From the NCBI GenBank assembly GCA_934538895.1, contig CAKTCH010000010.1:1-16972 (forward strand): a DNA stretch of 16,972 nt, in the 5' to 3' direction. A program made the position numbers and the translations under genes. This document shows, in pieces, positions 6,144 to 12,517 of this stretch. How positions within the stretch are numbered: position 1 is the stretch's first letter; each line of letters begins with the position of its first letter. Source of the DNA: an uncultured Alphaproteobacteria bacterium (GTDB taxonomy: Bacteria > Pseudomonadota > Alphaproteobacteria > Micavibrionales > Micavibrionaceae). Under the pieces are notes generated by a model. That model worked only from the letters and a program-made list of their open reading frames with translations, was not told where the DNA came from and did no database searches.

Positions 6144-6523
6144 CCGAGTTATACTTCACCGCACGCGAATTGGCCGAGATGGAATTGCAGGATTTTCCTG
6201 CAACAATAAAAGGCCTAATCAAGAGAGCCAGCATTGAGAACTGGCCGTTCATCGAACGTCAAGGTCGCGGCGGCGGTCGCATGTATCCGATTTCGGTTTT
6301 TAAACAAGCCGAAATCCGCCAAAAAATCCTTGAACATCGCACAGGGTCGTCTGCCCCGGTGGGCTTGTATGTCCCGCAGCTTGATGATCGGGCCAAAGCT
6401 CTACGCACACAAGAATTGCGCGGCGATGCTGTTCTGATCATTTGTCGGCGATTTAAGGAATTCGCCACGCATCACAGACTTAAGCTCACACAGGCCGATC
6501 CTCCCCCGCGATCTCAGCAATGA
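6140..6523 (+). pseudogene. MuA-type transposase, N-terminal fragment
   Basis: Codons 2-54 (ELYFTARELAEM, STIKG-like ATIKGLIKRA, GRGGGRMYPIS) match the Mu transposase N-terminal winged-helix domain. In Mu this domain binds the internal activating sequence in the operator. Similarity to the following transposase region continues to about LKLTQA (near 6497), then the frame stops at 6523. The end-binding domains, DDE catalytic core and MuB-interacting tail are missing (Mu transposase is about 660 residues). The start overlaps the methyltransferase stop. The fragment could still be translated as a 127-residue protein and might occupy the operator without transposing. It is truncated by a deletion joined to the gpF gene. 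Confidence 0.85.
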
Positions 6524-6932
6524 GGAATATGCCGAAGCGTTCCTGAAAGAATTCGGCGCTAAAATCGGCAAGCCTGCTATATTCGAAGACGTACTGGGGG
6601 AGCCGCTGATCATCAGTGATGATTTATTCCGTGATGCACGCGGTGTGTTAAAGCCGAACAAGCGTGGTCGCGGTGCCTACATGCTCCTGCTGGCCAACGC
6701 CATCAAAGACCCGGATGAAATTTTCTGGTCATGGCAGGAATATCCCGCACAGCGCATGACGCTGACCCGATCATACCTGTCGCAATGGAGCGATGGCGAC
6801 CTGAACGGCTTCAGCCTGTTCGATACATCGGCATCCGGCTGGAACGGCGTCACCACATTCCAGACCGACGACCTGCGTTACATCCTGAAGCAGCGCCGGG
6901 GAACCCTGGCATACAGACGGACGGAAAAATGA
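6501..6932 (+). pseudogene. gpF-like head morphogenesis protein, C-terminal fragment with a PBECR2-like nuclease fold
   Basis: The frame one base ahead of the transposase fragment encodes about 143 residues without a start (DLSNEEYAEAFLKEFGAKIG, GEPLIISDDLF, KDPDEIFWSWQEYP, FQTDDLRYILKQRRGTLAYR). This matches the C-terminus of Mu gpF-type minor head proteins that carry a phage barnase-EndoU-ColicinE5/D-RelE-like nuclease 2 domain. That assignment is from memory of the family pattern. The gpF N-terminal region and everything normally between transposase and gpF are gone. In-frame ATGs exist (for example 6681) but there is no ribosome site, so expression is doubtful. Confidence 0.75.
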
Positions 6933-6935
6933 TAA

Positions 6936-6966
6936 GACCCGGTCGCGCCATACGCGAAGCCGGGTC
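6936..6966 (+). terminator. Hairpin immediately after the gpF fragment
   Basis: GACCCGG (6936-6942) pairs with CCGGGTC (6960-6966), and inside it CGCG (6944-6947) pairs with CGCG (6953-6956) around ccata. It begins four bases after the gpF stop codon. There is no U tract, so it may be a Rho-assisted terminator or an RNA-stabilising hairpin. Confidence 0.5.
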
Positions 6967-7180
6967 GGGCCGGAACTTTGAGGGTGAATATGGCCACCTT
7001 TGCCCCGGTACTTTCATTATCCCCGATTTTCCGAAATCTGTCAATTTTGCGAACCCCCGATTTTTTGGCCGTAGAAGGCCATGGAGAGGGGTGGCAGCTA
7101 TCGTTATGGCGGCGGGGGGCAGAGAATCGAAAATTGAATCGCCTGTGGCGAAATTAAATCGGGTCTGGGGGCAAGCAAAA

Positions 7181-7201
7181 CCCCCGGAACGCGTCCGGGG
7201 G
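7181..7201 (-). terminator. GC-rich hairpin with a T tract on the minus strand
   Basis: A perfect 8-bp stem CCCCCGGA / TCCGGGGG with loop ACGCG. On the minus strand it is followed at once by TTTTG, the form of an intrinsic terminator. On the plus strand it is followed by ctaaat. It would end a leftward transcript such as one starting near 7262. Confidence 0.55.
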
Positions 7202-7215
7202 CTAAATATATGGAA

Positions 7216-7230
7216 TTATAGAAAATAAAC
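7216..7230 (+). repeat. 15-bp sequence shared with 12539-12553
   Basis: The sequence ttatagaaaataaac occurs exactly here and at 12539-12553, the two main non-coding gaps of the late region, in the same orientation. Its AT-rich core contains TATA-like -10 candidates on both strands. It may be a shared regulatory site or a duplicated segment. Confidence 0.5.
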
Positions 7231-7232
7231 CG

Positions 7233-7262
7233 CTAGAAGCGTACCGGCATAATGACCTCCTT
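7233..7262 (-). other. Strong ribosome site with a five-codon frame on the minus strand
   Basis: AAGGAGG (complement of 7256-7262) is followed after 5 nt by ATG CCG GTA CGC TTC TAG (complement of 7233-7250), and about 30 nt later by the minus-strand terminator at 7181-7201. This could be a leader-peptide unit or a small antisense RNA. It could also be chance, since no promoter is obvious. Confidence 0.3.
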
Positions 7263-7314
7263 GGATACAGACCAGTCTACACCCGGCCATTAAGCCCTTT
7301 AAGCCCCCTCTTTC

Positions 7315-7366
7315 ATCATGGTGACGCCGGGTCACCATGATTGTTCCGGCGTCATCTTCGTAGCAT
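7315..7366 (+). promoter_or_regulatory. Dyad and -10 of the presumed gpI late promoter
   Basis: ATCATGGTGAC (7315-7325) and GTCACCATGAT (7331-7341) form a perfect 11-bp dyad around gccgg. TAGCAT (7361-7366) lies at the position of a -10 box, with the dyad centre about 44 bp before the implied start near 7373. In Mu, late promoter PI lies upstream of gene I and is activated by the C protein bound upstream. The geometry fits a Mor/C-like site, but the activator gene is not in the window. Confidence 0.5.
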
Positions 7367-7372
7367 GACTCC

Positions 7373-8455
7373 ATGAACTCGCATTTGCAAGCATTCAGCG
7401 TCGAAGTAAAACCCGGTCAGACCGGGTGGATTCAACTCATGCCCGCAGGCCGTAATTACGGCTTCGACGGACGCGGACCTTTCGAGATGAAAGACGCGGA
7501 GGCCGTTATCGCCGCCAGCGTCCGCGCGAAGACAGACCTCTTCATCGACCGCGACCATCAAACCCTGTACATGCCCAAGGGCACAGAAGTGGTTGCCGCT
7601 GGCTGGATCAAGAAGATGGAAGCCCGCAACGGTGAAATCTGGGGCTTTGTGGAGTGGGTTGATAAAGCGTCTGCACAACTCGCCGCAAAAGAATATCGCT
7701 ACATCAGCCCTGTCTTCAAAACGAACCCGGCCACGGGCGAGATCACACAGATCATCCATGCCAGCCTCACCAATAATCCGAATTTTGAACTGACAGCCGT
7801 TGCATCGGCTGATCTGGAACTTTCTGCAACCCCCACCACTCCTGAGGAGAAAACGACTATGGACGAACTTTTGAAGAAACTGGCGGCCCTGCTGGGCCTG
7901 GCGGAAACGGCGACGCAAGATGAAATTTTTGAACGCGTGCAAAATCTGCAAACAGGCGCGACCGCGACAGAGGCGGCGAGCGCCGAAGTCGCCGCCATCC
8001 GCAAAATCCTGAAGCTGGACACGGGCGCGTCCCTTGAAGAAGAGATTCAGGCGATGGCGGCGAAAATCGAAACGGGCGAGATCAAGAAGCCGAATGCGTC
8101 CGAATATGTGCCGATGTCCGTTTTCAACGAGCTGAAAAGCAGTTTCGCCAATCTGCAGCAAGAGCAGACCACGAAGAAGGCCGGGGATGCCGTCGACGCC
8201 GCCATGAGTTCAGGCAAGGTTTCTCCGGCGCAAAAAGAATGGGCGCTGGAATATGCCAGCGCCGACCTCGCGGGCTTTAATAAATACGTGGCCGCCGCGC
8301 CCGTCATCGGCGCCGCCGCCGCCGAAGGCCCGGGCGGCCAGCCCCGTAAGGACGAAACCCGCAAGCTGACCCCTGAAGCGTCTTCCGTGCTGCAGGCCAT
8401 GGGCGTCGACCTGAAGGCCGCCGAGAAAAACCTGCAGGAGCAGGTAAACGCCTAA
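7373..8455 (+). CDS. Mu gpI-like prohead protease/scaffold precursor
   Basis: A 360-residue homologue of Mu-like prophage I protein. The N-terminal ~160 residues are the protease part (GWIQLMPAGRNYGFDGRGPF, then DLFIDRDHQTLYMPKGTEV, YRYISPVFKTNPATGEIT), which processes the prohead. From about residue 163 the protein is Ala/Glu/Lys-rich and helical, the scaffold part that is degraded during maturation. The length agrees with Mu gpI (about 360). The start is ATG 7373. It has no Shine-Dalgarno sequence and, if the -10 at 7361-7366 is real, would be nearly leaderless. It is the first intact gene of the head block. An internal start at 7859 gives the scaffold alone. Confidence 0.86.
   Translation: MNSHLQAFSVEVKPGQTGWIQLMPAGRNYGFDGRGPFEMKDAEAVIAASVRAKTDLFIDRDHQTLYMPKGTEVVAAGWIKKMEARNGEIWGFVEWVDKASAQLAAKEYRYISPVFKTNPATGEITQIIHASLTNNPNFELTAVASADLELSATPTTPEEKTTMDELLKKLAALLGLAETATQDEIFERVQNLQTGATATEAASAEVAAIRKILKLDTGASLEEEIQAMAAKIETGEIKKPNASEYVPMSVFNELKSSFANLQQEQTTKKAGDAVDAAMSSGKVSPAQKEWALEYASADLAGFNKYVAAAPVIGAAAAEGPGGQPRKDETRKLTPEASSVLQAMGVDLKAAEKNLQEQVNA
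7859..8455 (+). CDS. Internal in-frame start for a free scaffold protein (Mu gpZ equivalent)
   Basis: Within the gpI gene the ATG at 7859 is preceded by GAGGAG (7844-7849) with a 9-nt spacer. This is a much better ribosome site than the one at the gpI start itself. Translation from it gives a 198-residue protein beginning MDELLKKLAALLGL and consisting only of the helical scaffold part. Mu makes its scaffold Z from within gene I in the same way. The strong internal and weak outer initiation would give scaffold in excess over protease. Confidence 0.7.
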   Translation: MDELLKKLAALLGLAETATQDEIFERVQNLQTGATATEAASAEVAAIRKILKLDTGASLEEEIQAMAAKIETGEIKKPNASEYVPMSVFNELKSSFANLQQEQTTKKAGDAVDAAMSSGKVSPAQKEWALEYASADLAGFNKYVAAAPVIGAAAAEGPGGQPRKDETRKLTPEASSVLQAMGVDLKAAEKNLQEQVNA

Positions 8456-8491
8456 CCATCTTCAACCCCTCTTAAAGAAAGAACATCGATC

Positions 8492-8902
8492 ATGCCCCTT
8501 ATTACGGATCGCGATACGCAGGAAAGGCTGAACAATAAAGCCCATGTCGGCCCCGCCGCCGCCAACAAGCTCATTTACGCGGGCGCGCTGGTCGCGCTGG
8601 ACGCCAGCGGCAATATCACGCCCGGCACCACAGCGACAACGCTCAAAGGCGCGGGCCGCGCCGAAGAACGGGTCGATAACAGCACGGGCAGCGCCGGCGA
8701 CAAAAACGTGCCTTTCAAGAAGGGCGTCTTCAATTTCGCCAACAGCACGGCGGGCGATGCCATTACGCGCGCCGATATCGGCAACGACTGTTACATCGTC
8801 GACGATCAGACCGTGGCCAAAACCAACGGCACGAACACGCGTTCTGTCGCAGGCAAGATTGTCGATGTGGATGCCCGCGGCGTCTGGGTCAAATTCGACT
8901 AA
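8492..8902 (+). CDS. Head decoration or cement-like protein
   Basis: A 136-residue protein placed between scaffold and major head protein. The sequence is rich in small residues and beta strands (IYAGALVALDASGNITPGTT, VPFKKGVFNFANSTAGDAIT, GKIVDVDARGVWVKFD), typical of the small beta-barrel capsid decoration proteins (DUF2190-like). Position and size fit the small gene before T in Mu-like phages. It starts at ATG 8492 after a purine-rich AAAGAAAG. The structural role is inferred; the exact family is not certain. Confidence 0.72.
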   Translation: MPLITDRDTQERLNNKAHVGPAAANKLIYAGALVALDASGNITPGTTATTLKGAGRAEERVDNSTGSAGDKNVPFKKGVFNFANSTAGDAITRADIGNDCYIVDDQTVAKTNGTNTRSVAGKIVDVDARGVWVKFD

Positions 8903-8932
8903 CACCCTCTTACTGGAAAAGGATTCCAAAAC

Positions 8933-9820
8933 ATGATTATCAACAGACCAAACCTCGAAAGCGTCCGTGCCGGTTTCCAATCGGTGTATGACAGCGCCTT
9001 CAGCGCCGCCCAGCCGCAATGGAACCGGGTGGCGATGGAAGTCAACTCCACGTCTTCCAAGGAAGAATATGGCTGGCTCGGTAGTTCGACATCATTCCGT
9101 AAATGGGTCGGCGAGCGCGTGCTCCAGAACCTGAAAGAGCACGGCTTCACCATCAGGAACGAGGCGTTCGAAAATACGGTCCCCGTTTCCCGCGACGCGA
9201 TCGAGGACGACACTATCGGGATTTACAAGCCCATGCTGGAAATGCTGGGTCAGGATGCGGCCATGCATCCGGACGAACTGGTCTTCACGCTGTTGAAGAA
9301 CAGCTTCACAGGCCTTTGCTATGACGGCCAGTACTTCATTGACACAGATCACCCGGTCGTCGGAGAGAATGGTGCTATCGTCTCTGTCTCGAACAGCGGC
9401 GGCGGTTCGGGGTTGCCATGGTTCCTGCTCGATACGCGCAAACCGATTAAGCCCCTCATCTTCCAGAAGCGCCGCGCCTATGAATTCGTGGCAAAGGATG
9501 ATCCTAAAGACGACAACGTCTTCGAGCGTAGAGAGTTCGTCTATGGCGTGGATTCCCGTGTCAATGCCGGTTACGGCCTCTGGCAGTTGGCCTACGGCTC
9601 CAAGCAAACGCTGGACGCCACGAACTACGGCCTGGGCCGCACATCGATGCAGAGCATCCGCGGGGATAACGGGCGCCCACTCAACATCATGCCGAATCTG
9701 CTTGTCGTGGGGCCGGCCAATGAAACGGCGGCGCGCACGCTGCTCTCGGCGGAACAAATCAACGGTACGACCAACATTCACCGCAACACGGCTGAATTGC
9801 TGGTCTGCCCCTGGCTTTAA
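8933..9820 (+). CDS. Mu gpT-like major head protein
   Basis: A 295-residue major capsid protein, close to the ~305 residues of Mu gpT. The family features are clear: the N-terminal VRAGFQSVYDSAF, the central YGWLGSSTSFRKWVGERVLQ, IRNEAFENTVPVSRDAIEDD and FTLLKNSF...YDGQYFIDTDHP. The strand-rich end is NLLVVGPANETAARTLLSAE. It appears full length with an intact frame and an AAAAGGATT ribosome site about 8 nt before the ATG. It assembles on the scaffold and is processed by the gpI protease. Confidence 0.9.
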   Translation: MIINRPNLESVRAGFQSVYDSAFSAAQPQWNRVAMEVNSTSSKEEYGWLGSSTSFRKWVGERVLQNLKEHGFTIRNEAFENTVPVSRDAIEDDTIGIYKPMLEMLGQDAAMHPDELVFTLLKNSFTGLCYDGQYFIDTDHPVVGENGAIVSVSNSGGGSGLPWFLLDTRKPIKPLIFQKRRAYEFVAKDDPKDDNVFERREFVYGVDSRVNAGYGLWQLAYGSKQTLDATNYGLGRTSMQSIRGDNGRPLNIMPNLLVVGPANETAARTLLSAEQINGTTNIHRNTAELLVCPWL

Positions 9821-9870
9821 CAGCGTGGATTAAACCCTCGTTCAATCTCTTATCAAGAAAGATTAATTCC

Positions 9871-10218
9871 ATGTCTAACAAACTGAAACTCCAGATCGTC
9901 GCCCGATGCGAGAGCTTCCGCCGCGCCGGGCACACCTTCACGGCGCAACCCACCATTATCGAGGCCGCCAGCCTGACGGCAGAGCAGATCGAGGCGCTCA
10001 AAAACGAACCCAGCCTGGTCGTGGTGGAATTCGACGGCGAAGCCCCGGCAAAGGCAACGCAGCCTGATCCGACCGTGGCCGCCGCGCTGGAAGCCGCGCA
10101 GAAACGCGCCACCGCTGCCGAGAAAGAACTGGCCGAAACCAAGGACAAGCTGGCAGCGACCGAGAAGCAGCTGGCCGAGGCTGAGAACAAGCTGAAGGCC
10201 GCCACCGCGAAAAAATAA
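9871..10218 (+). CDS. Mu gp35-like head-region protein with a C-terminal coiled coil
   Basis: A 115-residue protein. Residues 1-50 (KLKLQIVARCESFRRAGHTF, then LTAEQIEALKNEPSLVVVEF) form the small alpha/beta domain seen in FluMu gp35/HI1506-type proteins. In these the second half recognises the edge of a mineral-like residue pattern and ends VVVEF. Residues ~67-113 are a lysine/glutamate/alanine heptad-like coiled coil (AEKELAETKDKLAATEKQLA). Position directly after gpT agrees with Mu gene 35. The role in the virion is unknown. Confidence 0.75.
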   Translation: MSNKLKLQIVARCESFRRAGHTFTAQPTIIEAASLTAEQIEALKNEPSLVVVEFDGEAPAKATQPDPTVAAALEAAQKRATAAEKELAETKDKLAATEKQLAEAENKLKAATAKK

Positions 10219-10241
10219 CCACCCCCGCAAGAACGCACACC

Positions 10242-10267
10242 GGGGGCCGTCAATCCGGGCGGCCCCC
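10242..10267 (+). terminator. Strong GC hairpin between head genes
   Basis: GGGGGCCG (10242-10249) pairs with CGGCCCCC (10260-10267) around a 10-nt loop, just after the gp35-like stop and about 25 nt before the next ATG. No U tract follows, so it more likely protects the abundant capsid mRNA from 3' decay or partly terminates it. Confidence 0.5.
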
Positions 10268-10290
10268 GCCCCCAGGGAAGGATTTATAAC

Positions 10291-10623
10291 ATGAGTTCAC
10301 ATTTGCCCCGAGACGATAACGGCTTCCCCATTCCCGTCCTGTCCTTGCGTCCGGACGGCGCTCATAAAATCGCCGCTGGCCCGGTGTCGCAGAAGAACGC
10401 CGCCGCTTTCGCCGCCACGACACGCGTCGTAAGCATTTACGCCACAGGCCCGGTCTTCATGCGTTTCGGCGGCGCCGATGTCACGGCGGCGGCTACGGAC
10501 CATTATTTCCCGGCAGGCGTCTATTACGATTTTTCCGTGCAGGCGGACCAGGTGAAATACACGCACGCGGCGTTCCTTCAGGCCGCCACCGGCTGCGACG
10601 TTTATATTTCAGAGAAAGAATAA
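10291..10623 (+). CDS. Prophage head-region protein, unknown
   Basis: A 110-residue beta-rich protein (VVSIYATGPVFMRFGGADVT, YFPAGVYYDFSVQADQVKY, CDVYISEKE) that reads like a compact jelly-roll or sandwich. It could be a decoration or adaptor protein. I do not recognise the family. It has a good ribosome site (AGGGAAGGA) and lies between gp35-like and gp36-like genes, with only 2 nt to the next start, so it is part of the late head operon. Confidence 0.68.
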   Translation: MSSHLPRDDNGFPIPVLSLRPDGAHKIAAGPVSQKNAAAFAATTRVVSIYATGPVFMRFGGADVTAAATDHYFPAGVYYDFSVQADQVKYTHAAFLQAATGCDVYISEKE

Positions 10624-10625
10624 TC

Positions 10626-11045
10626 ATGTTCTGCACGAAACAAGAGCTGATCGACACCTACGGCACAGAAGCGCTGATCGAATTAACGGATCGCGCCACC
10701 CCTGAGACGGGCGTCATCGATGACGATGTCCTGGAGACGGCCATCGCCGATGCCAGCGCCACCGTGGACGCCTATATCATTGGCCGTTACGCGCCCGCCG
10801 CCGCCCGCGCCGCCGTCGTGCTGCGCAGCCATGCCAAGGCCATCGCGTTCTATAAGCTCCACCGCAACAATTACGACGATGAAACCCGCCGCGCCTATGA
10901 AGACGCGCTGGCGTTCCTGAAATCCGTTTCCAGCGGCGCCGCGCACCTTGCCGTTGACGGCGTCCAGCCCGCATCGGCCCCGGCGGACGCCCGCGTGGAA
11001 GCACCCCCGCGCATGTTTTCCCGCGACAGCATGAAGGCCTTGTAA
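10626..11045 (+). CDS. Mu gp36-like protein (DUF1320), head-tail region
   Basis: A 139-residue DUF1320 protein. The family start (CTKQELIDTYGTEALIELTD) and the repeated helical segment with IADASATVDAYIIGRY are clear. These helical proteins have the fold of head completion/adaptor proteins at the portal vertex. The C-terminal extension (~25 residues, Ala/Pro-rich) is variable in the family. It is followed after 1 nt by the gpG-like gene. The family call is confident; the adaptor role is from structural analogy. Confidence 0.85.
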   Translation: MFCTKQELIDTYGTEALIELTDRATPETGVIDDDVLETAIADASATVDAYIIGRYAPAAARAAVVLRSHAKAIAFYKLHRNNYDDETRRAYEDALAFLKSVSSGAAHLAVDGVQPASAPADARVEAPPRMFSRDSMKAL

Positions 11046-11046
11046 T

Positions 11047-11538
11047 ATGGACGGCGGCATTAGTCTTAAAATCGAAGGTAATGATGTTCTCAACAGCTTT
11101 TTCACGCACCTGACCAATACCGCGGCGCGTAAAGATTTGTTGTCCAGTATTGGGCAGGAAGGCGTAAGTCTGACGCAAGACCGATTCCAGAATCAGGCCG
11201 GGCCGGATGGCACACCATGGCTGCAATCGCTGCGCGCGAAGCTGGTATCCGGCCAAACACTCATTAAGTCTAACCGTCTGGCATCCTCTTTTACATTCGC
11301 AGCCACCGATCAAGCCGTGGAATGGGGAACAAACGTTATTTACGCAGGCATCCATCAATTTGGCGGCATCATCAAACCCAAGAGCAAGAAGGCCCTGAAG
11401 TTCAAGGGCGCTGATGGCCGCATCCATACGGTCAAGCAGGTGACAATCCCGGCGCGTCCGTTCCTGGGCGTAACGGAGAGCGATCAGAAAGAATTTATCG
11501 AGGTCTTCAATGACTGGCTGAAGGGGGCGATGATATGA
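11047..11538 (+). CDS. Mu gpG-like virion morphogenesis protein
   Basis: A 163-residue protein of the phage virion morphogenesis (putative tail completion, PF05069-like) family. Diagnostic segments are QNQAGPDGTPWLQSLRAK, LIKSNRLASSFTF, VEWGTNVIYAGIHQFGG and the C-terminal IPARPFLGVTESD. In Mu this gene (G) follows F and precedes I; here it sits between gp36 and gp37, a changed order that other Mu-like prophages also show. The ATG follows the gp36 stop by one base and the stop overlaps gp37 as ATGA. Confidence 0.87.
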   Translation: MDGGISLKIEGNDVLNSFFTHLTNTAARKDLLSSIGQEGVSLTQDRFQNQAGPDGTPWLQSLRAKLVSGQTLIKSNRLASSFTFAATDQAVEWGTNVIYAGIHQFGGIIKPKSKKALKFKGADGRIHTVKQVTIPARPFLGVTESDQKEFIEVFNDWLKGAMI

Positions 11539-12158
11539 CCGATCCGCTCGTCATTAAAGCCGCCATCGAAGATGCCATGATCGCCCGCATGAAAGCGGCG
11601 CAGGATGCCGGGGCCCTGGGCTACAAGCTGAAGAAGATCGCCACTTATGGCGGCGAGTTCTCCGATGCCATCAGCGAACTGGTGCGCGACTTCCCGGCTG
11701 TGCTTTTCGTGTTTCTGGGGGCACGCCGCATTTCCCATACCAATATACGTACAGAATTCAATGCACGCTTTGCGGCTATCGTATGCGCCCAGAATCTCCG
11801 CAGTGAGGAGGCGGCCCGCCACGGCAAAGACGGCAAGGTCGGCAGCTATAAGATCATCAATGACGTGGTCGCGCTGCTGGGCAATCAGACTTTCGGCCTT
11901 GAGATCAAACCGCTGGTACCGGATTCCATCAATCCGCTTTTCAACGACAAGGCGGACAAGAAGCTGGCCTCGATCTACACGGTTGAATTCTTCACCACAT
12001 TCGAGATCGCCATGACGGATGATACGCCGGATCTGGCCGATTTCAAAACCTTCCATGTGAACTGGGATATTCCGCCGCACGGCAATGTCGCGCCGCCGCT
12101 GCCTGACGACGATGATTCCGATGCCACCGACCACGTAACTTTGGAGAATTCACCATGA
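11535..12158 (+). CDS. Mu gp37-like protein (DUF1834)
   Basis: A 207-residue DUF1834 protein found before the tail sheath gene in Mu-like phages. Visible family features are IAYTGGEF-like IATYGGEFSDAISELV, the FPAVLFVFLGARR strand, LRSEEAARHG and YTVEFFTTFEIA. The tail is acidic (PDDDDSDATD). The protein is thought to act at the head-tail junction or tail terminus, by analogy with similarly placed tail terminators. It is coupled by ATGA overlaps to both neighbours and appears complete. Confidence 0.83.
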   Translation: MTDPLVIKAAIEDAMIARMKAAQDAGALGYKLKKIATYGGEFSDAISELVRDFPAVLFVFLGARRISHTNIRTEFNARFAAIVCAQNLRSEEAARHGKDGKVGSYKIINDVVALLGNQTFGLEIKPLVPDSINPLFNDKADKKLASIYTVEFFTTFEIAMTDDTPDLADFKTFHVNWDIPPHGNVAPPLPDDDDSDATDHVTLENSP

Positions 12159-12478
12159 GCCTGCGCCGCATATACGTCAAACCCGTTGATCGCGACCGTG
12201 TCGTCATCAACCCGGAAACCAACCGCCGCCTCCCGCCGGAAGGTGAACTGGTGCTGGACAATAAATATTTCCGCCGCCGCGTGGCCGAGAACGATGTGAT
12301 CGTGATCGATCCTCCTGCGGAATCCGCCAAGCCCAAAAGGGGCGTTCATCCTGTCTTTAAACGACCGCCCGGAGGTCAGAAAAACCTTCAAAGCCTTCCA
12401 GATCAAGGCCGTCAAAACCACCTACACCATCGCCGGGGCAAACAAGGCCAAGCAGGTCGGCGAGGTGCTGATTTCTAA
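12155..12478 (+). CDS. Mu gp38-like DUF2635 protein with an abnormal C-terminal extension
   Basis: Residues 1-60 (RRIYVKPVDRDRVVINPETN, then LPPEGELVLDNKYFRRRVAENDVIV) are a typical DUF2635 protein, usually ~60-70 residues and immediately followed by tail sheath gene L. Here the frame continues for ~45 more codons into low-complexity, Gln/Arg/His-rich sequence (SLPDQGRQNHLHHRRGKQGQ) that looks like an out-of-frame reading. The +1 frame of the same DNA reads as ordinary protein. The extension is therefore read-through past a deletion or frameshift near 12335-12345. No sheath, tube or later tail gene follows. Confidence 0.75.
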   Translation: MSLRRIYVKPVDRDRVVINPETNRRLPPEGELVLDNKYFRRRVAENDVIVIDPPAESAKPKRGVHPVFKRPPGGQKNLQSLPDQGRQNHLHHRRGKQGQAGRRGADF

Positions 12479-12500
12479 CCGGAAACTGAGGGGGCTTTGA
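12342..12500 (+). pseudogene. C-terminal fragment of an unidentified protein, one frame ahead of DUF2635
   Basis: The +1 frame gives about 52 codons of normal-looking protein ending in TGA (FILSLNDRPEVRKTFKAFQI, then TTYTIAGANKAKQVGEVLIS) with no start of its own. The frame is open upstream only to 12306. I take it as the 3' end of a right-arm prophage gene joined to DUF2635 by the second deletion. I cannot name the gene. Confidence 0.5.
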
Positions 12501-12517
12501 TGCCCCCAGCCCACATA

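Larger units (their letters stand above)
6933..7372. other. Gene-free spacer between the gpF fragment and gpI
   Basis: No protein frame here is convincing. In the normal Mu order gpG would follow gpF directly; in this element gpG lies further right. The spacer instead holds three hairpins (6936-6966, 7181-7201, 7315-7341), a minus-strand ribosome site with a five-codon frame (7233-7262), a 15-bp sequence shared with 12539-12553, and the expected late promoter region of gpI. Confidence 0.6.

Noticed and set aside
6731..7228. A 165-codon plus-strand frame across the gpF end and the spacer
   Set aside because: The gpF frame is the protein-like one here; this frame is Arg/Pro-rich and crosses two hairpins.
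7352..8161. A 269-codon open frame on the minus strand opposite gpI
   Set aside because: It is the mirror of a well-recognised Mu gpI gene with a GC-rich third position; its protein is Arg/Cys/His-rich and unlike any family.
9092..9781. Long minus-strand frame opposite the major head gene
   Set aside because: Shadow of gpT; no start signal and no family resemblance.
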